Origin: a bacterium
GTDB taxonomy: Bacteria > DRYD01 > JALUEN01
Assembly: GCA_027052755.1 (NCBI GenBank)
Contig: JALUEN010000062.1
Location: 1-5,215 of the forward strand
Reading direction: 5' to 3'
DNA length: 5,215 nt
Shown here piece by piece: positions 1-5,215 of the stretch. How positions within the stretch are numbered: the stretch's first letter is position 1; every line of letters begins with the position of its first letter. Both the position numbers and the translations under genes were made by a program. The notes under the pieces were generated by a model. It searched no databases. It was not told where the DNA came from and was given only the letters and a program-made list of their open reading frames with translations.

Positions 1-819
1 CTTTATATCCTCTAATTTAGAGAGGGGTGCTTTGTAGATCAACTCCCCCTTGAAGTTCTGGAAAACTAACTCTCCAGACAAGGAGTTTAAGAAGACTATA
101 AAATTCTTTCCAAAGGTTACGTACTCATATTCCTGAGGAGGTATCGGCACCCTATACTTCATCCCAGTATAGTGTCTTATAAATATACTTTTCCTAGTAG
201 CTTCTTCAAGCCACAAGAGGAGCGAGCCTTTAGGTGATACATCAAAGAACTTCAAGCTAGTATCTCTGAGCTCTATCTCAAACTCTACCTTGAAGTTAGA
301 GAGCGAGATCAACTTCAAAAGGTTCTTCTTCCTATCCATCAGGGCTAGATATCCTAGTCCAAAAGCAACCTTTGCCTCAGCTAGTTCATTAGGGCTACCC
401 ACCTGAGAGAATATTATACCCTCTTGACCAGTAGCCAGGTTTATTAAACCTATCTCCTGCTGAACCCTATCCTTAGCGAAAACCCCTAAGAGTCCTGATG
501 GTTTTGTCCTCCTCTCAAAAAACAACTTATCGCCTTTGGGGATGAGAGCCACCTGGTTTATAAAGCCTTCCTTGAGGATAGGGTTGAGAAAGATCTCATC
601 ACCATCTATAGTGTATAAGTAAAGCTCATCAGGGTATTTTATAATAAAAGCTCCGTTATTGGCTACATTTATAACCTCACAAGGTTCCTTCTTCACTTTC
701 CTGCTCCATATCAAGGTCCTATCCCTGTATAGCAAAAACTTAGATGGTGTCAACCCTACCACGAACTTAAGGTTAGGACTGAAGACAGCTTTAAAGTTTG
801 TAGAGCTCACCTTCCACAT
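1..819 (-). CDS. Unrecognised beta-propeller-like protein, 5' part only (runs off the left edge)
   Basis: I translated the minus strand from ATG at 819 to position 1: 273 codons, no stop, so the C-terminus lies outside the window. The start is well fixed. A GGAGG Shine-Dalgarno sits 7 nt upstream, and an in-frame TGA (820-822) directly precedes the ATG, so no upstream signal peptide is possible. The protein begins MWKVSSTNFKAVFSPN and looks cytoplasmic. About six degenerate repeats of 30-50 residues are visible (around residues 11-42, 49-80, 88-138, 149-184, 188-226, 233-265). Each has a turn such as SPN, NNG, IPKGD or SPKG followed by hydrophobic strands, often ending in 'LYLY-DG-EIF' or 'LVFQNFKGELIY' style strand-turn-strand. 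This resembles WD40, PQQ or TolB-type propellers, but I cannot assign a family or function. Codon use matches the neighbours. It lies 126 nt after glgC on the same strand, so co-transcription is possible but unproven. The coding call is firm; the fold is an inference. Confidence 0.85.
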   Translation of the reverse strand, partial: MWKVSSTNFKAVFSPNLKFVVGLTPSKFLLYRDRTLIWSRKVKKEPCEVINVANNGAFIIKYPDELYLYTIDGDEIFLNPILKEGFINQVALIPKGDKLFFERRTKPSGLLGVFAKDRVQQEIGLINLATGQEGIIFSQVGSPNELAEAKVAFGLGYLALMDRKKNLLKLISLSNFKVEFEIELRDTSLKFFDVSPKGSLLLWLEEATRKSIFIRHYTGMKYRVPIPPQEYEYVTFGKNFIVFLNSLSGELVFQNFKGELIYKAPLSKLEDIK

Positions 820-848
820 TCACAGTCCTCCCTCCCATAAACGTAATT

Positions 849-897
849 AAAAAAGAATAATTTTGCTCCTAGTTTATTTTTAAACGGCATAATTCTT
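849..897 (-). terminator. Possible weak intrinsic terminator after glgC
   Basis: In the 126-nt gap between glgC and the propeller gene, 853-861 pairs with 889-897 (9 positions, one mismatch). A nested GTTTA/TAAAC pair (872-876 and 881-885) has a 4-nt loop. On the minus strand the outer stem runs into six T's (849-854), which suits a terminator for glgC. The stem is almost all A/T, so it would be unstable, especially in a thermophile, and such pairings arise easily in AT-rich spacers. The same spacer could instead carry a promoter for the downstream gene, but I see no convincing -35/-10 pair. Confidence 0.22.
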
Positions 898-945
898 TAT
901 CCTTTAAATTTTCACTACAGGAGTTCAGTTTTCTTAGCAAGAACA

Positions 946-2259
946 TTACCTCTGAGATGTTAGCTTAGGATATAAATAATCAGGCTGATTGAGGTAATTC
1001 TTAGGTCTAGAATCCCTCGTAACCCTGAACCCCTTCTGAACGACTACTATACCCTCTGAGACAAAGAACCGCTCCTCATCCGCCTTAGGATCAACTCCTA
1101 TCTCTACCTTCTCCTCCACTATAACGCCTTTATCAATTATAGCGTTCCTAACTATCGCGCCCCTTCTCAGGACAGCTCCATCCATTATTATGGAGTTCTC
1201 AACTAGAACCCCTTCCTCTATAGTAACCTTTGGAAATATCAGGGAGTTCTTGACAGCTGCCCTCTTGTTTATCAAGCTACCCTCTGAAACTATTGAGTTA
1301 GCGATCTGTATATTAGAGCCCAACAACTTAGCAGGAGGTAAATTAGTGGTTATGGGATAGATAGGCCAGAGCGAGTTATACAGGTTAAGAGCTGGCTCCT
1401 CCTTCAAGAGCTCCATATTAGCTTCATAATAGCTTCTGATCGTACCCACATCTCTCCAATATCCAACGTTATAAGGTTTGGAACCTATAACCATGTTCTC
1501 AGAGAAGTTATAGGCAAAAACCCTTAAGCCGGAGCTAACAGCTTCAGGTATTATATCTTTACCGAAGTCATGACTGCTATCCTTAAAGGCGTCCTGCTCT
1601 AATATGGATATAAGCACGTCTCTCTGAAATGCATAATTTCCCATAGAGACGAAAACCTTATCAGGTTCACCAGGTACGGTGAACTCCTCTATAACAGCCG
1701 GATCCTTCGGTTTCTCCACAAAGTCCACGACCCTCCCATCAGGGTTAACCTTGAGAAGGCCGAACCTACTAGCCTCGGATTTAGGATATGGGATAACGGA
1801 GATAGTTATGTCTGCCCTCTTAAGCAGGTGATACTCTAACATCTGAGATACGTCCATCACATATACGTGATCCCCAGAAAAGACCAGTACGTCATCAGGT
1901 TGTTCATCAAATATCAAGTTAAGGTTCTGATATATAGCATCAGCAGTTCCCCTGAACCATATCTTCCCCAACCTCATCTGAGGAGGTACTATATCAACGT
2001 AAAATCCCATACGCTGGGCTAAGTTCCAGTTGTGCTGTAAATGCTTTATCAGTGAGTTAGCTTTATACTGGGTGAGGACTTTTATCTTCAAGACACCACT
2101 GTTAACCAAGTTACTGAGGACGAAATCAATAATCCTGTACCTTCCACCAAAGGGAACAGCAGGTTTCGCACGCTCTTTAGTTAACGGGAAAAGTCTCCTG
2201 CCCTCTCCACCAGCTAAGACCATCGCTAACACGTTGGTCATAAGTAATCTCCTCTCCAT
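946..2259 (-). CDS. glgC: Glucose-1-phosphate adenylyltransferase (ADP-glucose pyrophosphorylase)
   Basis: GlgC makes ADP-glucose and pyrophosphate from glucose-1-phosphate and ATP, the committed cytoplasmic step of bacterial glycogen synthesis. The 437 residues match the family's usual length and order. The N-terminal nucleotidyltransferase domain has LAGGEGRRL (15-23), RAKPAVPFGG (30-39) and YRIIDFVLSN (41-50). RGTADAIYQN (103-112) and SGDHVY (128-133) follow; D130 aligns with E. coli catalytic D142. VEKP (181-184) contains K183, aligning with sugar-phosphate-binding K195. HDFGKDIIP (230-238) and YWRDVGT (267-273) complete the domain. NLPPAK (306-311) leads into a C-terminal left-handed beta-helix (about 313-388). 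One oddity is E29 where E. coli has K39, the fructose-1,6-bisphosphate site. Start: both Met1 (2259) and Met7 (2241) have good Shine-Dalgarno sequences; Met7 gives the more family-typical N-terminus. No other glycogen gene is present in the window. Identity is near certain. Confidence 0.97.
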   Translation of the reverse strand: MERRLLMTNVLAMVLAGGEGRRLFPLTKERAKPAVPFGGRYRIIDFVLSNLVNSGVLKIKVLTQYKANSLIKHLQHNWNLAQRMGFYVDIVPPQMRLGKIWFRGTADAIYQNLNLIFDEQPDDVLVFSGDHVYVMDVSQMLEYHLLKRADITISVIPYPKSEASRFGLLKVNPDGRVVDFVEKPKDPAVIEEFTVPGEPDKVFVSMGNYAFQRDVLISILEQDAFKDSSHDFGKDIIPEAVSSGLRVFAYNFSENMVIGSKPYNVGYWRDVGTIRSYYEANMELLKEEPALNLYNSLWPIYPITTNLPPAKLLGSNIQIANSIVSEGSLINKRAAVKNSLIFPKVTIEEGVLVENSIIMDGAVLRRGAIVRNAIIDKGVIVEEKVEIGVDPKADEERFFVSEGIVVVQKGFRVTRDSRPKNYLNQPDYLYPKLTSQR

Positions 2260-2276
2260 AGAGATCCTCCCCTTCC
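2242..2276 (-). promoter_or_regulatory. Tandem ribosome-binding sites in front of glgC
   Basis: On the minus strand, GGGGAGG lies 6 nt before the ATG at 2259. The codons that follow (ATGGAGAGGAGATTACTT) themselves contain AGGAG, 7 nt before a second in-frame ATG at 2241. Both starts are therefore well equipped. The second start leaves MTNVLAMVLAGG as the N-terminus, which is closer to most GlgC proteins. Whether one or both are used cannot be read from the sequence. Confidence 0.6.
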
Positions 2277-2369
2277 TAATGATCAGTTTAAAACTCCGAC
2301 TCCCCCTATTAACTTGCTCTACTTTCTAAAAGAACCCTATCAAGAGATCTTAAAATTTTCTAGAATTTT

Positions 2370-3161
2370 TCACCGCTTTTTCACTAAGACAGCCCTTAAG
2401 GTAAGGCTGAGGAACACGAGAATCGCTAGGAGAACTATTACAATAGGTCCTGCAGGTAGGTCAAGCTTATATGCTAAAACTATGCCTAAGGTAGTGACTA
2501 GGATCCCAATAAACCAAGCCCTTAAAAGCACCTCTTTCATCTCCTTTTTGTAGGCGTAAACCGTTAAAACAGGCATAACTAGGTAGGAGAAAACCAATAG
2601 GACCCCTGCCAGCTTCACTGAGCTGGAGACAACCAAGCTAAAAGATAGGAAGAACAGGAACTCCCAGAGGGGATCAAACCTGTCCTCTATCAGTCCGATA
2701 AAGCGCTTGAGGAATAAAATGTGAAAGATTCCCACCATTAAGTACAGGAGCCCTGCTTTTATAAGTTCTCTCCAGGTTATGAAGATAAGGGAACCCTCTA
2801 ACATCTGTCTTATAGCCTCATGGCCCTCTGGGAGATAAGTTAAGGTTATAAGGCTTAGAGCAGTAGAAGCTACATATAACACCCCTATAACACCTTCCAG
2901 CGGTATGTCCTCTTCCAGCTTTCTCACATAGGTCAAGAAGAGCGAAGCGATCACCGCTAAGAAAAACCCAGCTAGCTCCCTGTACTGGAACCCTAGAGCA
3001 GCAGCTAACACGTAACCTAGAGCTACCACCTGAGCCAGCGCTAGGTCAACAAATATTATACCTCTTCTTATCACGTAGTAACCGAAGTAAGCGTGTATCC
3101 CGGTAAGTATAAACCCAGCTAGCAAACCTGGTATCACTATATCCAACAGTAGCTCCCTCAT
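2370..3161 (-). CDS. Metal ABC transporter permease, ABC-3 family (ZnuB/TroC-like)
   Basis: This is the inner-membrane channel subunit of a metal-ion ABC importer, expected to work with the binding protein encoded just upstream. The 263 residues are typical for the family and almost entirely hydrophobic. I see about eight membrane segments (roughly 7-29, 40-57, 62-79, 93-111, 133-152, 166-199 probably covering two, 212-231, 237-256). Family features include YYVIRRGIIFVDLALAQ (29-45), which resembles the ABC-3 'RR..FfgdaLaH' block; GVIGVLYVASTALSL (90-104); LEGSLIFI (121-128), like the 'lfGnlL' block; and KLAGVLLVFSYLVMP (183-197), like 'k.vGalLv.alliiP'. Its ATG overlaps the binding-protein TGA as ATGA. 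Only weak Shine-Dalgarno matches precede it (AGG at 4 nt), so translational coupling is likely. The transported metal cannot be read from the permease; zinc is inferred from the partner. No ATPase gene follows it. Confidence 0.93.
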   Translation of the reverse strand: MRELLLDIVIPGLLAGFILTGIHAYFGYYVIRRGIIFVDLALAQVVALGYVLAAALGFQYRELAGFFLAVIASLFLTYVRKLEEDIPLEGVIGVLYVASTALSLITLTYLPEGHEAIRQMLEGSLIFITWRELIKAGLLYLMVGIFHILFLKRFIGLIEDRFDPLWEFLFFLSFSLVVSSSVKLAGVLLVFSYLVMPVLTVYAYKKEMKEVLLRAWFIGILVTTLGIVLAYKLDLPAGPIVIVLLAILVFLSLTLRAVLVKKR

Positions 3162-4138
3162 AACCTATCAGTCCCCTTCTCCTCAAGTACTCCATATCTC
3201 TTCCAAGCATTTAATAGCTTCTCTACAATTAAGTCCATCATATCCTCGTAGGTATCTGTCCCAGGCATTGAGTTAAGATCGTGTGGAAGTATCAGGTAAT
3301 CTAACCCAGTTGCCTCTTTTAACTTCTCCGGGGTTCTAGTCTCATAATAAACGTTTGTTAGTAATACAAAGGGTTTCTCTTTCCTAACTAGCTTTGCCAC
3401 CTTCTCCAAATGAGCAGGCGAAGGTGGGACTCCTGGTATCGGCTCTAAAGTGGCTATTATCTTAAAACCAGAGAAAGCAGCCAGGTACTCAAATGATTTA
3501 TGGTACTCAACTACCTTAGCGTCCCTAAGAGGGCTCAATCTCCTCTTCCACTCCCTAGCCTTATCCTCTAAGAACTCCTTGTAACTCTGGAAGTTCCTGG
3601 TAAAGTAATCCTTATCTCCTGGATCTATCTTTGATAACCTATCGGTTATAGCTTTAGCTGCAGCTATTACATCCTCTGGGTAATATTGATAGTGAGGATT
3701 ACCAAACGGGTGAACATCAGCTGTAACCACCCTCTCCTCAGGGTTCTGAACCCTCTCCAGGATCACAGGGATATACCTAGAGCAGTCTAGATCACCTATG
3801 GAGTTAGGGGATATCCTAGGGTTCCTAGATATCTCCACTAGTTTCGGTAAGTACCCAGATTCAAGGAACAAACCAGCGTAGACTAGTAAATCAGCTCTCC
3901 TGAAATACCTCACATAGCTAGGTCGTGGATATATCCTGTGGGGATCCACCTTAGGGTTAACTATGGAAACAACCTCTACCTTATCCCCACCTACCCTCTT
4001 AACCAAGTAACCTAGCCAGTTTAAGGTGGTTACAACCCTCACCTTTCCCCTGGAATAAGCGATGAGGGATCCTAAGGAGAAGAGGTACACAGCTAAGGCG
4101 AGGGATATCAAGATTGAAGAAGTTCTATATCTCCTCAT
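3158..4138 (-). CDS. Periplasmic metal-binding protein of an ABC importer (ZnuA/TroA-like, probably zinc)
   Basis: This protein captures a divalent metal in the periplasm and hands it to the permease. I start it at 4138 (326 residues), not at the in-frame ATG at 4144, because GGAGG (4146-4150) lies 7 nt from 4138 but only 1 nt from 4144. The N-terminus (RRYR, then a hydrophobic run to about IAYS) is a signal peptide. No lipobox cysteine is seen, so a soluble protein is likely. Ligand candidates, numbered from 4144: H69 in VDPHRIYP, H151 in GNPHYQYYP, H215 in VEYHKSFEYLAAFSG, and H288 or D289 in LPHDLNSMPGTDTYEDMM. His at the third site, where Mn-binding relatives have Glu, favours zinc. There is no His-rich loop as in many ZnuA proteins. 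EPIPGVPPSPAHL (234-246) matches the family's interdomain 'gi....ePsp..l' region. The gene is tightly coupled to both neighbours. The family is certain; the metal is inferred. Confidence 0.94.
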   Translation of the reverse strand: MRRYRTSSILISLALAVYLFSLGSLIAYSRGKVRVVTTLNWLGYLVKRVGGDKVEVVSIVNPKVDPHRIYPRPSYVRYFRRADLLVYAGLFLESGYLPKLVEISRNPRISPNSIGDLDCSRYIPVILERVQNPEERVVTADVHPFGNPHYQYYPEDVIAAAKAITDRLSKIDPGDKDYFTRNFQSYKEFLEDKAREWKRRLSPLRDAKVVEYHKSFEYLAAFSGFKIIATLEPIPGVPPSPAHLEKVAKLVRKEKPFVLLTNVYYETRTPEKLKEATGLDYLILPHDLNSMPGTDTYEDMMDLIVEKLLNAWKRYGVLEEKGTDRL

Positions 4139-4154
4139 AACCATCCCTCCTTAA
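4136..4154 (-). promoter_or_regulatory. Ribosome-binding site that fixes the binding-protein start
   Basis: The minus strand reads TTAAGGAGGGATGGTTATG across the barrel-to-binding-protein junction. The TAA stop of the barrel gene (4151-4153) is partly inside the Shine-Dalgarno. The first ATG (4144) almost touches AGGAGG, while the second (4138) has 7-nt spacing. The second is the likelier start. The stop-in-RBS arrangement suggests coupled translation. Confidence 0.7.
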
Positions 4155-5164
4155 AAGGTATGAGCCGGGTGTTGACCCATCTGAAACAGGTACCCTACTT
4201 GAAAAGCTGGATATATCCTATCCCTGTGAGGATCATAGGTTAACTGAATCCTATACCTGGTGAACTCAGAAGGTTCATAGGTGAAGCTCACTGAATGCCT
4301 CTCCTCTCTCAGACCAGCAGATACCTCAACGTTATCATACCTGTAAGACCACCTCTGATCACGCTTACCAGGTTTAAAGGAGATCTCCAAATAACCTCCA
4401 CTTAAAGGTGAGGAACCAGATGTTCTCTTAGAGAAGAGCTCCAGGTCAACCTTGAGATCCCTATACAGCCTCCTCTCCCAGGGAAGCCAGTAGTAAGATA
4501 GAGAGAGAGAGTAAACGGTATACTGCCCAGATAGACTCTCCCCAGATAACCATGATAAGCTTGCCATTAGCTCAGATTCATCTCCTATACTCCAGCTCCA
4601 CTTGCTCCTAAAGACATCAACCGGTTTATCAGATCTCAGGAAACCGCTACCACTGAGGTACCTCTCGTACTCCAATTCCCAGAAGGTATCAGTTGGCATT
4701 AGGTAGGTAAGCGCGACACCTGTACCTCTCAAACCATTGGGGCCTAAGTACTTGTATATAGCTAGTGGGTGAGAGGTGAAGTTCAAGGAGTGTAAGTGCT
4801 TCTCGTTCATTCTTCCAAAGCGAGACCTGAAAGCTCCCAGTCTCACACCTAAACCGGAGAGGAGGTTCATCTCTAGGTAAGTCTCCCCTATGTGCATTCC
4901 CGTGGAGTTAAAAGGTCCTATTAGGTAGAGGAAACCAGTCTTAAGCGGTATGAAGATCGCAATTGAAGCATAGCGTATCCTAGCGCCTTTAGGGACTTTA
5001 CAATCAGGGACACCCTGGGGACTCCAAGTAGCGTCAACAAAGGTGGAGATCCCTGGATAACTGAGAGACGTGTAATCACTTAAAGTATCACCCCAGGCTA
5101 AGAGGGAAAGAGAGATAAAGGTAAAGATCAGGAGGATAGAGGTCAGGAGTAGCTTTTCCCTCAT
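4151..5164 (-). CDS. Predicted outer-membrane beta-barrel (porin-like) protein of the metal-uptake operon
   Basis: I do not recognise a named family. Residues 1-25 are a clear signal peptide (MREK, a Leu/Ile/Phe-rich core, then LAWGD). The rest has no hydrophobic helices. It shows many short alternating aromatic/polar strands separated by turns, for example HIGETYLEMNLL, TVYSLSLSYYWL, YLEISFKPG, HSVSFTYEP and YRIQLTYDP. It ends in Phe (GQHPAHTF), the usual aromatic C-terminus for barrel assembly. A porin-like core LGVRLGAFRSRFGRMN (105-120) precedes a His cluster (H123, H125, H132); the tail adds H332 and H335. One Cys (55) lies near the N-terminus. The start at 5164 has a GAGGGG Shine-Dalgarno 6 nt upstream, and the gene ends 12 nt before the binding-protein start at 4138. 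The operon position suggests it passes the metal ion or a metal complex across the outer membrane. That role is inference; the barrel nature is well supported. No TonB box or plug domain is evident. Confidence 0.85.
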   Translation of the reverse strand: MREKLLLTSILLIFTFISLSLLAWGDTLSDYTSLSYPGISTFVDATWSPQGVPDCKVPKGARIRYASIAIFIPLKTGFLYLIGPFNSTGMHIGETYLEMNLLSGLGVRLGAFRSRFGRMNEKHLHSLNFTSHPLAIYKYLGPNGLRGTGVALTYLMPTDTFWELEYERYLSGSGFLRSDKPVDVFRSKWSWSIGDESELMASLSWLSGESLSGQYTVYSLSLSYYWLPWERRLYRDLKVDLELFSKRTSGSSPLSGGYLEISFKPGKRDQRWSYRYDNVEVSAGLREERHSVSFTYEPSEFTRYRIQLTYDPHRDRIYPAFQVGYLFQMGQHPAHTF

Positions 5165-5183
5165 GGATATCCCCTCGCTTTAA

Positions 5184-5206
5184 GGTTATCAAGCTATCAG
5201 GTAACC
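5184..5206 (-). promoter_or_regulatory. 23-bp imperfect dyad upstream of the metal-uptake operon (possible operator)
   Basis: GGTTATC (5184-5190) and GGTAACC (5200-5206) form 7-bp arms with one T/G non-complement and a 9-nt spacer, centred 31 nt upstream of the barrel start. The size suits a Fur-family (for example Zur) operator, and a TATAGA on the minus strand (5208-5213) could serve as a -10 element just ahead of it. I see no match to a specific Zur consensus. The same bases may instead be the end of an upstream coding region, or form a hairpin in the RNA. Confidence 0.25.
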
Positions 5207-5215
5207 CTCTATAGA
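5189..5215 (-). CDS. Possible last codons of an upstream gene (entering from the right edge)
   Basis: The minus-strand frame starting at 5215 reads SIEGYLIA, then TGA (5189-5191) and immediately TAA (5186-5188). In a tightly packed operon this could be the C-terminus of a preceding gene ending 24 nt before the barrel start, conceivably the missing ATPase or a regulator. Eight codons are far too few to show coding or identity, and another frame is also open here. This reading competes with the operator/promoter interpretation of the same stretch. Confidence 0.2.
   Translation of the reverse strand, partial: SIEGYLIA

Noticed and set aside
659..850. Open reading frame on the + strand (63 codons)
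   Set aside because: It lies almost entirely opposite the minus-strand propeller gene, which has a strong Shine-Dalgarno, coherent protein-like composition and 273 open codons. The + frame looks like an antisense shadow.
2281..2340. Possible promoter for glgC (a TTGATA on the minus strand with a loose -10)
   Set aside because: The matching -10 (TAGAGC) shares only about three positions with the consensus at 16-nt spacing, which is not better than chance in this spacer.
2352..2369. AAAATT / AATTTT hairpin with 6-nt loop just after the permease stop
   Set aside because: The stem is six A/T pairs only, with no G/C and no following T-tract on the minus strand, so it is too weak to call a terminator. 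The rest of the 2260-2369 gap shows no convincing promoter either.
2030..2553. Two overlapping + strand open frames
   Set aside because: They run antisense to glgC and to the permease C-terminus, both securely identified by conserved motifs, and their translations show no recognisable domain.
4139..4144. Upstream ATG adding two residues to the metal-binding protein
   Set aside because: AGGAGG is only 1 nt from this ATG, whereas the ATG at 4138 has the normal 7-nt spacing.
4501..4511. Short GA dinucleotide run inside the barrel gene, considered as a phase-variation tract
   Set aside because: It has only about five units, is in frame within a normal SLSLS beta-strand, and is too short to argue for slippage.

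Overview
The window looks like chromosomal DNA from a double-membraned (diderm), probably thermophilic bacterium. The phylum cannot be settled by reading alone. The diderm call rests on a gene whose product reads as a signal-peptide-bearing outer-membrane beta-barrel. The thermophile hint is weaker: coding strands are strongly purine-rich (the + strand is visibly C/T-rich throughout), arginine is mostly AGG/AGA, isoleucine is often ATA, and the proteins are rich in Lys/Glu/Arg. All supported genes lie on the minus strand, so transcription runs from high to low coordinates. There is no sign of mobile elements, RNA genes or CRISPR.

In transcription order: (1) 5165-5215 is a short leader, or the tail of an upstream gene, containing a 23-bp dyad. 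(2) 4151-5164 encodes a 337-residue predicted outer-membrane beta-barrel. (3) 3158-4138 encodes a periplasmic ZnuA/TroA-type metal-binding protein, starting 12 nt after the barrel gene's stop. (4) 2370-3161 encodes an ABC-3 (ZnuB/TroC-type) membrane permease that overlaps the binding-protein gene by ATGA. These three genes form a tight operon that reads as a metal (most likely zinc) uptake route: barrel across the outer membrane, binding protein in the periplasm, permease in the inner membrane. The ATPase subunit is not in the window.

After a 110-nt gap comes glgC (946-2259), a full-length ADP-glucose pyrophosphorylase that makes the activated glucose donor for glycogen synthesis. Its catalytic residues are intact, but the lysine used by the E. 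coli enzyme for fructose-1,6-bisphosphate activation is a glutamate here. After another 126-nt gap, positions 819 down to 1 hold the 5' part (273 codons, no stop) of a gene for an unrecognised beta-propeller-like protein. It has a strong ribosome-binding site and runs off the left edge.

No clearly new biological system is visible. The items most worth following up are the outer-membrane barrel coupled to a metal ABC importer lacking its ATPase, the uncharacterised propeller protein downstream of glgC, and the altered allosteric position in GlgC.
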